DNA of 32,150 bases, from the NCBI GenBank assembly GCA_023266055.1, contig JAHFRW010000029.1, positions 2,453-34,602 of the forward strand, written 5' to 3'. Origin of the DNA: Gammaproteobacteria bacterium (GTDB lineage Bacteria > Pseudomonadota > Gammaproteobacteria > Ga0077554 > Ga007554). Made by a program: the position numbers and the translations under genes. Under the pieces are notes generated by a model. That model did no database searches. It saw only the letters and a list, made by a program, of their open reading frames with translations, and had not been told where the DNA came from. Numbering within the stretch: the first letter of the stretch is position 1; each line of letters starts with the position of its first letter. Of the stretch, positions 1 to 8,183 are shown one piece after another.

Positions 1-1
1 G

Positions 2-1285
2 AATGGTTCACCTGCGGTTACATCAGGCGCCATTACATTTCTCCCGGATAATAGCCTCTTTCTTAATCCGGAGCGGGGCATATACGTTAATGTTGACCTG
101 CTCGATGCGGGCGATAATTATTCCACTGTGCGGGAGCAGAAAAGTACACTGGCATATGCGGGTGTCAGCCTGGGACAATTTCGCAACAGTGCCTTGTCAC
201 AGGACTTTTTGACGCAACTTGACGCAGGTTTCCAGCGTGTGCGGAGCGCGGGTATCAAGGTCATTTTACGGTTTCACTATAACGTGGGTTCAGATCTCGG
301 TGATGCGCCCCTGGCGCGTATCAAGGAGCATATCTCCCAGCTTGTGCCCCTGTTCCAGAGAAATGCGGATGTGATCAGTGTTGTGCAGGCGGGTTTCATT
401 GGGGCTTGGGGTGAATGGCATGCGTCAACGAATAATCTTGACATGCCTGTAGCGCGTGCCGCTGTGCTGGATGCCTGGTTGCAGGCCCTGCCTGCCGATC
501 GTGCCATTCAGGTGCGAACTCCCATGTACAAGGCGGAGTATCTGATCAATGATACACCTCTGAGCGATAGCCAGGCTTTTTCCGGTACGGTAGCAGCACG
601 GATTGCGCATCATAACGATTGCTTCCTCAGCAGTGAAGATGATGAGGGTACGTATGCGGCACCTGTCTCAAAATGGCAGGATTATGTTCGCCAGGACGGT
701 CGATTTCTGCCCGTCGGAGGCGAAACCTGCCGTGTCAATTTGCCCCGTATTAACTGTTCGGTAGCAACGGCCGAGCTGGAAAAATTACATTGGTCGTTTC
801 TGAATACGCTTCACCATCCGGGGGTGATTGCCGAGTGGCGAAGCCAGGGTTGTTTTGAAGAGATGGAAAAGCGACTGGGATATCGCATTCAGCTGCTGGA
901 GGCCAGCTGGTCGTCTAGTGTCAGGTCTGGAGAGATGCTGCGTGCCACCCTGAAATTGCAGAACAAGGGTTATGCTGCAATGTATAATCCGCGTCCTGTC
1001 TATCTGGTGTTGCAAAATGCGTCATCTCGTTATGTGCTCGATACGGATATTGATCCACGTCGTTGGGCGGCAGGCGCGGTGATTACAAAGGATCTGGAAA
1101 TAAGAATTAATGCGGATGTATCACCCGGTTCTTATGACGTGTATCTATGGTTGCCAGATCCGGATGTCAGGCTACGCACGCGTGCTCAATATGCGGTGCG
1201 GTTGGCAAACACTAATGTATGGCAATCTGATACAGGCATGAATTTGTTGAGTGGGCAAGGTACCCGATTAACGATCAATCCATGA
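2..1285 (+). CDS. DUF4874/DUF4832 domain protein, 5' end cut by window
   Basis: The frame is open from the first bases of the window, so the gene's start lies upstream. An N-P-E-R-G motif near residue 23 of the visible part is typical of the start of DUF4874, and the following stretch (residues about 40-200, including G-A-W-G-E-W-H) looks like a TIM-barrel-type fold. The C-terminal part (about 210-425) fits DUF4832, with a beta-rich domain at the end. Such proteins are usually secreted or surface-linked and often occur in polysaccharide or exopolysaccharide contexts, but their biochemical role is not established. The gene ends 260 bp before prmC, which points towards it, and a MITE-like element lies between them. 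The family call is fairly secure; the function is unknown. Confidence 0.8.
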   Translation, partial: NGSPAVTSGAITFLPDNSLFLNPERGIYVNVDLLDAGDNYSTVREQKSTLAYAGVSLGQFRNSALSQDFLTQLDAGFQRVRSAGIKVILRFHYNVGSDLGDAPLARIKEHISQLVPLFQRNADVISVVQAGFIGAWGEWHASTNNLDMPVARAAVLDAWLQALPADRAIQVRTPMYKAEYLINDTPLSDSQAFSGTVAARIAHHNDCFLSSEDDEGTYAAPVSKWQDYVRQDGRFLPVGGETCRVNLPRINCSVATAELEKLHWSFLNTLHHPGVIAEWRSQGCFEEMEKRLGYRIQLLEASWSSSVRSGEMLRATLKLQNKGYAAMYNPRPVYLVLQNASSRYVLDTDIDPRRWAAGAVITKDLEIRINADVSPGSYDVYLWLPDPDVRLRTRAQYAVRLANTNVWQSDTGMNLLSGQGTRLTINP

Positions 1286-1332
1286 AAAGCGCTGTCGTAT
1301 GAATGATTGCCATGTTTGAAATAATGATGGTC

Positions 1333-1526
1333 TTGTAAGAGCCTGTTCATAATCTCGCTGAAGGGCGCATCGCGGCGTTGCCTTTATATATAAGGTGGCC
1401 TCAAAATGCTCACATACTACGTGTATGCTCCGCTCTACGCCAAGCCTTTTATATACAGGGCGCCTTGCGCTGGGAACCCTTCGCTTCGCTCTTCCCTTGA
1501 TCGAGATTATGAACAGGCTCTTACAA
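1333..1526. mobile_element. MITE-like element with perfect 25-bp terminal inverted repeats
   Basis: Bases 1333-1357 and 1502-1526 are exact reverse complements (outer sequence TTGTAAGAGCCTGTTCATAA...). The 144 bp between them have no convincing gene and are themselves partly self-complementary: two similar blocks, GCCTTTATATATAAGG and GCCTTTTATATACAGG, lie either side of a small palindrome CATACTACGTGTATG. The ends begin with TA followed by AGAGCCTG, which is compatible with insertion at a TA dinucleotide. No transposase is present, so the element would be non-autonomous. It sits between two convergent genes, where it may also act as a hairpin at transcript ends. The inverted repeat is seen directly; the mobility is inferred. 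Confidence 0.75.
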
Positions 1527-1544
1527 CGGGTTAGCGTATTCGGA

Positions 1545-2396
1545 TCATGCAGGAGCACGACCACTGACCACACGATCCATGCCCGCAAAATCCCGATGCC
1601 CACAGATTTCCTGATAGCCAAGGTTGCGCAGAATCTGTAGGGTGGCATCCCCTTGGTCGTAGCCATGCTCCAGCAATAGCCAACCTCCTGTTACCAGATG
1701 TTGGCGTGCGGTCTCGGCAATAATACGAATGTCATCGAGTCCGTCGATGCCTGAGGCCAGTGCGCTGAGTGGCTCAAAACGGATATCTGAAGTGCTCAGA
1801 CGCAGGTCGAGGCTGCTGATGTAAGGTGGATTTGAGGCGATGAGGTGAAATGTTTCGCCTTGCAGGGGCGCGAGCCAGTGACCTTCGCGGAATTCGATAT
1901 TGTGGATGTTGAGATTTGTAGCATTACGCTGTGCCACCGTCAGGGCGGCGGTGGCACGATCCGTGGCAATAACATGGCAGGCGGGGCGTTCACTGGCGAT
2001 GGCCAGCGCAATGGCGCCCGAGCCTGTGCCAAGATCAGCAATATGCCACGATGGGCCATCCATTGGAATGCGCTGCAGGGCAAGTTCAACCAGGAGCTCG
2101 GTGTCAGGTCGCGGGATCAGTGTGTCGGGTGTAACTTCAAGCACCATGGACCAGAATTCCCAGCGGCCAGTGAGGTAGGCCAGGGGTTCCCCTGTCGCGC
2201 GGCGTTCGATCAGTGTCATGAAGCATTGCGCGTGCTGTGCATCCAGCTCACGTTCCGGCCAGGTGTGCAGGTAGCTGCGTGGGCAGTCCATGATCAGGCA
2301 CAGCAATATTTCAGCATCCAGCCGTGCCTCGGGCTGCGGGGAAGCGCCGCCGAGACGCAGGGTGGCCTGATGCAGGGTGCTGGCGATGGAGGGCAT
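1545..2396 (-). CDS. prmC: peptide chain release factor N5-glutamine methyltransferase PrmC
   Basis: The 283-residue protein has the length and layout of PrmC/HemK, which methylates the glutamine of the GGQ loop in release factors RF1 and RF2, using S-adenosylmethionine in the cytoplasm. The N-terminal helical part (residues 1-80) is followed by a Rossmann methyltransferase domain with D-L-G-T-G-S-G-A-I-A-L (SAM motif I) and the catalytic N-P-P-Y motif. The ATG start gives the family N-terminus. In many gammaproteobacteria prmC follows prfA; here no prfA is adjacent, and the gene is divergent from the metal-uptake cluster. The call is secure. Confidence 0.96.
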   Translation of the reverse strand: MPSIASTLHQATLRLGGASPQPEARLDAEILLCLIMDCPRSYLHTWPERELDAQHAQCFMTLIERRATGEPLAYLTGRWEFWSMVLEVTPDTLIPRPDTELLVELALQRIPMDGPSWHIADLGTGSGAIALAIASERPACHVIATDRATAALTVAQRNATNLNIHNIEFREGHWLAPLQGETFHLIASNPPYISSLDLRLSTSDIRFEPLSALASGIDGLDDIRIIAETARQHLVTGGWLLLEHGYDQGDATLQILRNLGYQEICGHRDFAGMDRVVSGRAPA

Positions 2397-2436
2397 GGAC
2401 GACGACGTTGCGGACTCTTGTCATGAATCGGAATAC

Positions 2437-2452
2437 AGTATAGTCTAATACT
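2437..2452. promoter_or_regulatory. palindrome in divergent prmC/metal-uptake promoter region
   Basis: AGTAT and ATACT form a 5-bp inverted repeat separated by six bases. It overlaps a possible -10 box (TATAGT, 2439-2444) that lies 15 bp after TTGTCA (2418-2423), just ahead of the gene at 2465. A metal-responsive repressor such as Zur would be a natural ligand for this cluster, but the sequence is not a good match to the Zur boxes I know. It is a weak candidate. Confidence 0.25.
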
Positions 2453-2464
2453 AATCCCCCTTGT

Positions 2465-2857
2465 ATGGATGACATGATAACAAAATTGCGTCTTCTTTTG
2501 GCCGGCAGGCGATTCTCGCATTCCTCCGTGTTGCGGGCGGGTAGATCCCGCTCACCCACCGTATTTAGATTGCCAATTTCAGGCGGGTATGCGGTTCTGC
2601 TGGCGATTGCTATGCTGTTTTCGCAGCTTGTACTGATTGCACATCAAATTGACCATCAAGCGCACGTCTCCAAGTCGGCGTGTGATTTGTGTCTGACAGC
2701 CCAGCATCTGGGCAGTACACCCGTAAGCAGGGATGTCCCGCCCGTCATTATTCATGGTGCGCATGACATGGCCCTTGTGGCGGCTGTGAGCCTGTTGAGC
2801 ATACAAATTATCCCCCACTTTTTCGCCCGTGCCCCGCCTTTCTCCCGTCACGCTTGA
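2465..2857 (+). CDS. small DUF2946-like membrane protein
   Basis: The 130-residue protein has one clear hydrophobic segment at about residues 39-59, followed by H-Q-I-D-H-Q-A-H, a C-x-x-C-L pair (S-A-C-D-L-C-L), a second hydrophobic stretch (about 103-120), and a tail ending in R-A-P-P. This pattern of His/Cys-rich segment and R-A-P-P-type end is seen in DUF2946 proteins, which are often found beside metal uptake or TonB genes. The His and Cys residues suggest metal handling at the membrane, but that is inference. The first ATG was taken; a second at 2474 is equally possible, and neither has an obvious ribosome binding site. It leads the cluster that includes the ZnuA-like and ZnuB-like genes. 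Confidence 0.65.
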   Translation: MDDMITKLRLLLAGRRFSHSSVLRAGRSRSPTVFRLPISGGYAVLLAIAMLFSQLVLIAHQIDHQAHVSKSACDLCLTAQHLGSTPVSRDVPPVIIHGAHDMALVAAVSLLSIQIIPHFFARAPPFSRHA

Positions 2858-2930
2858 ACAAACAATAATCGTTTAGTGACCGCTGCTGGCAGGACAACCC
2901 TGCCGGTTATCTATGTTGTGGAGACGTTAT

Positions 2931-4163
2931 ATGAATCATTATCCTGGTGGCGCGTTTCTACGCCCACGGTATTCGTCCGTCAGTGTACAAGGCATGATGA
3001 TGGCTGCAGTGATGCTGTCTGTTACGTGGAATGCGGCTGCGCAGAACCCCGTCGAAAATTCGTCTGCCAATGCTTTTAATCCTGCCATTTCACTGGTTTT
3101 ATCAGGAACCTACACTCATTTGTCGGACGATCCGGCAAGCTACGCCTTGCCCGGTTTTGCCCTGGGGGATGAGGCAGGCCCGGGTCAGCGGGGGCTGGGT
3201 ATCAGTCAGACCGAACTGCACCTTGGTGCCAATATTGACCCTGATTTGTTTGGGGCGGTGGCGTTGATCATGAATCCGGATAATACGGTGGCGCTGGAAG
3301 AGGTTTATTTTCAGACGACGGGTCTGGGTCATGGTTTCACGGTAAAAGGGGGACGATTTTTCTCGGCGATTGGATCGCTTAACCAGAAGCACCCGCACGC
3401 CTGGGATTTTGTTGATGAGCCGTTGGCTTACCGTGCTTTTTTGAACTATCAGTATGGTGACGAGGGTGTGCAGGTTCGCTGGATTGCTCCGACAGAGACC
3501 TTTGTTGAGTTGGGAGGTGAGGCGCTGCGCGGCCGTGGTTTTGTGGCAGGGGGTCAGGAGCGGAACGGCGTGGGCGCGTATAGCCTGTTTGCCCGTATGG
3601 GGGGTGATGTGGGTGTAAGCCATAGCTGGCGCGTCGGCGGCGCATTATTGAACGCTACGCCACGTGATCGTGAATCGGGTAACCTCACAGCGGGGTTGTC
3701 GGATAAATTCAGCGGTGATACTCGTTTGTGGGTGGCCGAATTCATCTGGAAATGGGCTCCCAATGGCAATCCGGTGATCAGAAATGCCACGCTTCAGGGT
3801 GAATATTTCCGACGTGAGGATGACGGTTCGATGAGCGGTGCGGTTTCCGGTATCAGTGGCGATTATCGTGCCCGGCAGTCGGGTGGCTATTTGCAGGGAC
3901 TGTATCAGTTCATAGCGCAGTGGCGTGCCGGAGTGCGCTACGACGTGTTGGCGACGCAATCATTAAATGATGCGAGTGGCACGTTGGTTGATCCGAACTA
4001 CAGCCCTTCTCGCACCAGCGCCATTCTGGAATTTACCAAAAACGAGTTCAGTCGTTTTCGGGTGCAATACAACGCCGATCAGTCGCGTTCGAGCAGCGTT
4101 GATCATCAGGTATACGCGCAGTATCAGCTCAGCCTGGGTGCGCATGGCGGACATCAATTTTAG
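2931..4163 (+). CDS. outer-membrane beta-barrel protein of the metal-uptake cluster
   Basis: The protein is 410 residues from the ATG at 2931, chosen because GGAG lies 7 bases upstream; an in-frame ATG at 2913 lacks this. A signal peptide ends near A-A-A-Q-N. The rest is rich in alternating beta strands with aromatic residues and Gly, and ends in Phe (G-G-H-Q-F), as is typical of outer-membrane barrels. It is too short for a TonB-dependent receptor and shows no plug domain, so it looks porin-like. Its place 77 bp ahead of the ZnuA-like gene suggests that it lets metal ions or a chelate cross the outer membrane. The barrel is well supported; the substrate is inferred from the neighbours. Confidence 0.75.
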   Translation: MNHYPGGAFLRPRYSSVSVQGMMMAAVMLSVTWNAAAQNPVENSSANAFNPAISLVLSGTYTHLSDDPASYALPGFALGDEAGPGQRGLGISQTELHLGANIDPDLFGAVALIMNPDNTVALEEVYFQTTGLGHGFTVKGGRFFSAIGSLNQKHPHAWDFVDEPLAYRAFLNYQYGDEGVQVRWIAPTETFVELGGEALRGRGFVAGGQERNGVGAYSLFARMGGDVGVSHSWRVGGALLNATPRDRESGNLTAGLSDKFSGDTRLWVAEFIWKWAPNGNPVIRNATLQGEYFRREDDGSMSGAVSGISGDYRARQSGGYLQGLYQFIAQWRAGVRYDVLATQSLNDASGTLVDPNYSPSRTSAILEFTKNEFSRFRVQYNADQSRSSSVDHQVYAQYQLSLGAHGGHQF

Positions 4164-4240
4164 GTTCGGATCTGTTGTTTCGATTAACGGAATGATGACA
4201 TGACGCAGTTTAAATCCAAAAATGGTAACAGGAAATCGAC

Positions 4241-5152
4241 ATGAAAAAAATCATGGGTGTGTGTTTGTTGCTGATTCTGGGTCAACCCGGAATAAGTGGG
4301 GCGCAAGGGGCATTGCAGGTGATGGCCTGTGAGCCGGAATGGGGTGCGCTGGTAAAGGAAGTGGGTGGTGATAACGTGACGGTGTATACGGCGACGGGCG
4401 GTTTGCAGGATCCGCATCGCATTGAAGCCCGTCCCAGTCTGATTGCACAGGTCAGGCGTGCTGACCTGCTGGTATGTACCGGTGCCGATCTTGAGTCGGC
4501 ATGGTTGCCGCTGCTGTTACGGCAGGCGGGTAATGCGCGTGTGCAACCCGGTACACCGGGATATTTCGAGGCGGCTGGTTTCGTGCCCAAGCTGGAGGTT
4601 CCGACACGTCTGGATCGTAGTGAGGGTGATGTGCATGCCGCAGGTAATCCGCATATTCAGACCGATCCGCGCAATATCGCCCGGGTGGCGGAGGCGCTTG
4701 GCAAGCGGCTAAGCGAGATTGATCCTGCTCATGCGACCGATTATCAGGCGCGGCTCAGCACTTTTTCTGTCCGCTGGAATGCCGCCATGCAGCGTTGGGA
4801 AAAACTGGCAGCGCCACTCAAGGGTGTGGCCATTGTGGTGCAGCACCGCGGCTTTCCCTATTTGAATAACTGGCTGGGGTTACGCGAGATTGCAACGCTG
4901 GAGTCCAAGCCCGGTATTGAACCGAGCAGTACTTATTTGAGTACGGTGTTGGCACAGTTGCAGCGCCAGCCGGCAAGAATGGTGCTTCATGCCGCCTATC
5001 AGGACGGCCGTGCTTCGGCGTGGCTGGCGGGACGCGCCAGTATTTCCGTGGTGGTGGTGCCTTTCACTATTGGTGGAACACCTGAAGCACAGGATTTATT
5101 CAGCTTGTTTGACGATACCGTACAGCGTTTGCTGAAAGCATTGCAACCATGA
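4241..5152 (+). CDS. metal ABC transporter periplasmic binding protein (ZnuA-like)
   Basis: The 303-residue protein has a signal peptide (about residues 1-21) and the cluster A-1 metal-binding fold. Expected ligand positions are visible: H59 in D-P-H-R, H138 in G-N-P-H-I, H202 in V-Q-H-R-G-F-P-Y, and an acidic residue in Y-Q-D-G near the end. D-P-H-R-I-E-A-R-P-S replaces the more usual D-P-H-x-Y-E-x-x-P-S. The His-rich loop of many ZnuA proteins is absent. AGGAAA lies 7 bases before the ATG. The stop overlaps the start of the permease gene by ATGA, so the two are translationally coupled. Zinc is the likeliest ligand; manganese cannot be excluded. Confidence 0.88.
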   Translation: MKKIMGVCLLLILGQPGISGAQGALQVMACEPEWGALVKEVGGDNVTVYTATGGLQDPHRIEARPSLIAQVRRADLLVCTGADLESAWLPLLLRQAGNARVQPGTPGYFEAAGFVPKLEVPTRLDRSEGDVHAAGNPHIQTDPRNIARVAEALGKRLSEIDPAHATDYQARLSTFSVRWNAAMQRWEKLAAPLKGVAIVVQHRGFPYLNNWLGLREIATLESKPGIEPSSTYLSTVLAQLQRQPARMVLHAAYQDGRASAWLAGRASISVVVVPFTIGGTPEAQDLFSLFDDTVQRLLKALQP

Positions 5153-6039
5153 GCTCTGCCACGCTGTGGGGTATGCTGGACTGGAGTATTCTGGGCCCGG
5201 CATGGCTGGCCGGCCTGCTGATTTTGACGACCCATGTGCCGTTGGGTCAGCAGGTGCTGGCACGCGGCATCATTTTCGTTGATTTGGCGATTGCCCAACT
5301 GGCGGGGCTGGGGGTCATTGTCGCCAGCACCCTGGGGTGGGAAGCACAGGGCTGGCAGACGCAGCTTGCGGCGGTCAGTACGGCCATGTTGGGTGCATTG
5401 TTGTTAAGCTGGAGCGAGAAACACTGGCCGCAGATACAGGAGGCGCTGATTGGCGTGTTGTTTGTGCTGTCGGCCACGGGTGCCATCGTCCTGGTCAGCG
5501 CCGATCCACATGGAGGTGAGCATCTTAAGGATTTGCTGGTGGGACAGATTCTGTGGGTGACTTCTGCCGATCTGGTTCCTGTGGCGGCGCTGTATGCGGT
5601 GGTGCTGACGCTGTGGTTTGGTGCCCGCAAGCGCCTTGGTGCCCTAGGGTTCTATATGCTGTTTGCGGTCATGGTTACGGTGTCGGTGCAACTGGTGGGG
5701 GTGTATCTGGTATTTGCCAGCCTGATTATTCCGGCGCTGGCGACACGTGGAATGCGCGACCGCATGGCCGCTCTCGGGCCTTTTGCCAATACGGCCACGC
5801 CGGATGCAGGAGGTACGAGCCCCGGGATGGGTGATGTAGACCACGTCGGGAGCGGGCGGTCGAGGGCAACGCAACGTCTGGCGTTGGGGTATGCGTTGGG
5901 GGCGGCAGGTTATGCGGCTGGATTGGTGTTGTCGGCGTTGTTTGATCTTCCGGCAGGTGCGGTGGTTGTCTGGATGCTGGCACTGCTGGGTGTGCTGGTC
6001 GCGGCATTGCTTGCCATCGGGTGTCGTCTGACCGCCTGA
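5149..6039 (+). CDS. metal ABC transporter permease (ZnuB-like) with an internal insertion
   Basis: The 296-residue inner-membrane protein is made of hydrophobic helices typical of the ABC-3 family and carries the family signature region S-L-I-I-P-A-L-A-T-R. After that point, residues about 205-242 (bases about 5758-5875) form a Gly- and Asp-rich hydrophilic stretch not expected in ZnuB, before the family sequence resumes at Q-R-L-A-L-G-Y-A-L-G. The insertion contains a 39-bp repeat also found in argF. The insertion falls between two membrane helices, so the frame and probably the fold survive. No cognate ATPase gene lies in this cluster. Confidence 0.88.
   Translation: MSSATLWGMLDWSILGPAWLAGLLILTTHVPLGQQVLARGIIFVDLAIAQLAGLGVIVASTLGWEAQGWQTQLAAVSTAMLGALLLSWSEKHWPQIQEALIGVLFVLSATGAIVLVSADPHGGEHLKDLLVGQILWVTSADLVPVAALYAVVLTLWFGARKRLGALGFYMLFAVMVTVSVQLVGVYLVFASLIIPALATRGMRDRMAALGPFANTATPDAGGTSPGMGDVDHVGSGRSRATQRLALGYALGAAGYAAGLVLSALFDLPAGAVVVWMLALLGVLVAALLAIGCRLTA
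5802..5840 (+). repeat. copy of a coding short repeat inside the ZnuB-like gene
   Basis: The 39-bp unit starting GGATGCAGGAGGTACGA matches a unit near the 3' end of argF on the other strand at 33 of 39 positions, counted by eye. Here it is read as D-A-G-G-T-S-P-G-M-G-D-V-D; in argF the same frame gives [13 protein letters not shown]. The core contains a small palindrome around CCCCGGGATGGG. Both copies lie where the host protein exceeds its usual family length. Confidence 0.7.
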
Positions 6040-6042
6040 TCA

Positions 6043-6118
6043 TGTCATTCCCGGGCGGGAGGTACGAACCGCCAGGTGCATTCCACCGCGCTGCATGGAT
6101 GCCGGGAGCCGTCATAGC
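6043..6118 (+). repeat. related repeat sequence between the permease and ABC-F genes
   Basis: This stretch contains GGGAGGTACGAACC (6057-6070), sharing GGAGGTACGA with the repeat in the permease gene, and GGATGCCGGGAGC (6097-6109), repeated exactly inside the ABC-F gene at 6480-6492. It is non-coding if the ABC-F start at 6135 is right. It also lengthens the open frame upstream of that start, giving a false N-terminal extension from 6021. Confidence 0.5.
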
Positions 6119-6134
6119 TGGTAGACTTGCAATC

Positions 6135-8153
6135 ATGATGACCTTGCGCAATGCCACATTACGTCGCGGCAACCGCGTGTTGCTGGAAGACGTGTCGTTG
6201 ACCCTGCATGCTGGCCAGAAGGTTGGGCTTACGGGGGCCAATGGCACGGGTAAATCCAGCCTGTTTGCGTTGCTGCTCGGCGAGATTCATACCGATAGTG
6301 GTGATCTTGATATACCATCGCGTCTTGTTATCGCACATGTTGCCCAGGAAATAGCCGCGCTGGATCGGCCCGCCATTGAATACGTGATTGATGGTGATGC
6401 CGAACTGCGTGATATCGAAGCACAACTTGCGACGCGCATGGACGCGCAAGTGCCGTGGGAGAGCGAAGCGAGGGGTTCAGGATGCCGGGAGCGGTCGGAG
6501 ACGGATAACGGTAAACATATCGCCGCGCTCTATGCGCGCTACGAAAACATCGGCGGCTACACCGTGCGCGCACGTGCTGCGCAGTTACTCAGCGGACTGG
6601 GTTTTGCCGTCGCGGAACACACCCGACCTGTCGCCTCTTTCTCGGGCGGATGGCGCATGCGGCTTAATCTCGCCAGGGCGCTGATGTGTCGTTCTGATGT
6701 ATTACTGCTTGACGAACCCACCAACCATCTTGATCTTGACGCAGTGTTGTGGCTGGAGCAATGGCTGCTCGGTTATCGAGGCACGTTGTTGCTGATCTCG
6801 CATGACCGCGATTTTCTGGATAATGTGGTAGACGCGATTGCACATATCGAGCATCGCGGCATGATCCTGTACAGCGGTAATTATGCACAATTTGAGCGAC
6901 AGCGTGCTGAGCGTCTGGCGTTGCAACAAGGTGCCTATGAAAAGCAGCAACGTGAAATTGCACACATGCAGGATTTCGTTGCCCGGTTTCGTGCCAAGGC
7001 CAGTAAGGCGCGTCAGGCGCAAAGTCGACTGAAGGCGCTGGATCGCATGACAGTGATTGCGGCGGCGCATGTCGACTCCCCCTTTCAATTCAGTTTCCGT
7101 GAACCACCCAAACATCCCTCGCCGCTGTTGCGTCTGGATGAAGTCGATGCAGGATATAGGGGCGCGGTGGCGCCGGATACTGCGAACAATACAGACGCCG
7201 ATGCCTCCACCATGATATTGAAGCAGGTTATGCTGATGCTTGAGTCGGGCGAGCGCCTGGGTATATTGGGACGTAATGGCGCGGGTAAATCCACACTCAT
7301 CAAATTGCTGGCGGGGAAAGCAGAGGGGGAGGGGTCGGGCCTGTCGTTATTGAGTGGCAAACGTATCGAAGGGCAAGGATTGCGTATCGGCTATTTTGCA
7401 CAGCACCAGCTTGAACAACTGGAACCCACACATACTGCCCTGCAACACATTCGCAATGCAGACCCGCAGGCCACTGAGCAGGAAGCGCGCAGTTTTCTGG
7501 GGGGATTCGGCTTCGCCGGTGATGACGCCATGCGTTTGGTTGCGCCATTTTCAGGGGGTGAAAAAGCACGTTTGGTGCTGGCCTTGCTGGCCTGGCAGCG
7601 CCCCCACCTGCTGTTACTGGACGAACCCACCAATCATCTTGATCTGGATATGCGTGACGCGCTGACCCTGGCGCTTCAGGAATATCAGGGTGCGGTAGTG
7701 GTCGTCTCCCATGACCGTTACCTGTTGCGCACGCTGGCTGACCGGCTGGTGCTGGTGGCCGACGGTCGCGTTACTCCGTTTGAGGGTGACCTGGACGATT
7801 ATCGCGTCTGGCTCAGTCAAACCCAAAATAATACCTCGCTGCATCCTGCGACACCGGTAACTAAAGCTGCATCGCTGGCCGTCGATGCCAGAGCGCAGGC
7901 CCGCCTGTTGGTTCAGCAGCGTCGCCCGCTGGAAAAGCGTCTGGCCGACATTGAAAAACAGTTGGGTCGTTTGCATGAAGAAAAAACCCGGCTGGAAGCA
8001 GTGCTTGCGGATCCAGTCAGTTATCAGGCTGAAAATGCCGCGCGCCTGAAGGATATTATCGCAAAACAGGCGCAGGTTGTGGAACAATTGCAGGATATCG
8101 AAGAGCAATGGCTGGATGTCAGTGAAGCACTGTCATCGCTCGCACCTGCCTGA
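6135..8153 (+). CDS. ABC-F family ATPase (YheS-like)
   Basis: The protein is 672 residues from the ATG at 6135, which aligns its start M-x-x-L-x-x-x-x-L-R-R-G with the YheS family; the in-frame start at 6021 runs through repeat sequence and is rejected. It has two ABC domains: Walker A G-A-N-G-T-G-K-S and G-R-N-G-A-G-K-S, signatures F-S-G-G-W and F-S-G-G-E, and L-L-L-D-E-P-T-N-H-L-D twice. An arm/linker separates them and a coiled coil (about residues 590-665) ends the protein. There are no membrane segments, so it is not the ATPase of the metal transporter. ABC-F proteins act on the ribosome. Residues about 102-120 look inserted relative to YheS and coincide with a repeat. It is probably cotranscribed with the two genes downstream. 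Confidence 0.92.
   Translation: MMTLRNATLRRGNRVLLEDVSLTLHAGQKVGLTGANGTGKSSLFALLLGEIHTDSGDLDIPSRLVIAHVAQEIAALDRPAIEYVIDGDAELRDIEAQLATRMDAQVPWESEARGSGCRERSETDNGKHIAALYARYENIGGYTVRARAAQLLSGLGFAVAEHTRPVASFSGGWRMRLNLARALMCRSDVLLLDEPTNHLDLDAVLWLEQWLLGYRGTLLLISHDRDFLDNVVDAIAHIEHRGMILYSGNYAQFERQRAERLALQQGAYEKQQREIAHMQDFVARFRAKASKARQAQSRLKALDRMTVIAAAHVDSPFQFSFREPPKHPSPLLRLDEVDAGYRGAVAPDTANNTDADASTMILKQVMLMLESGERLGILGRNGAGKSTLIKLLAGKAEGEGSGLSLLSGKRIEGQGLRIGYFAQHQLEQLEPTHTALQHIRNADPQATEQEARSFLGGFGFAGDDAMRLVAPFSGGEKARLVLALLAWQRPHLLLLDEPTNHLDLDMRDALTLALQEYQGAVVVVSHDRYLLRTLADRLVLVADGRVTPFEGDLDDYRVWLSQTQNNTSLHPATPVTKAASLAVDARAQARLLVQQRRPLEKRLADIEKQLGRLHEEKTRLEAVLADPVSYQAENAARLKDIIAKQAQVVEQLQDIEEQWLDVSEALSSLAPA
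6462..6500 (+). repeat. repeat-like insertion inside the ABC-F gene
   Basis: The sequence includes GGATGCCGGGAGC (6480-6492), identical to 6097-6109 just upstream of the same gene, preceded by AGCGAAGCGA. It encodes about 20 polar residues (around E-S-E-A-R-G-S-G-C-R-E-R) where YheS-type proteins run directly from the D-x-E-x-Q-L helix into the next helix. The match is exact but short, so membership of the same family as the repeat in the permease gene is tentative. Confidence 0.45.
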
Positions 8154-8183
8154 CAGGTGACCGGGTTATTGTAAGGAGACATC

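Noticed and set aside
1845-2426. 193-codon frame antisense to prmC
   Set aside because: prmC is clearly real with intact catalytic motifs; this is a mirror frame without a ribosome binding site or domain.
6021-6134. N-terminal extension of the ABC-F protein
   Set aside because: It overlaps the end of the permease gene and runs through repeat sequence; the family start aligns with the ATG at 6135.
6135-8153. ABC-F gene as the missing ATPase of the metal transporter
   Set aside because: It is a tandem-ABC soluble protein of the ribosome-associated type, with YheS-like linker and coiled coil, unlike single-domain ZnuC.
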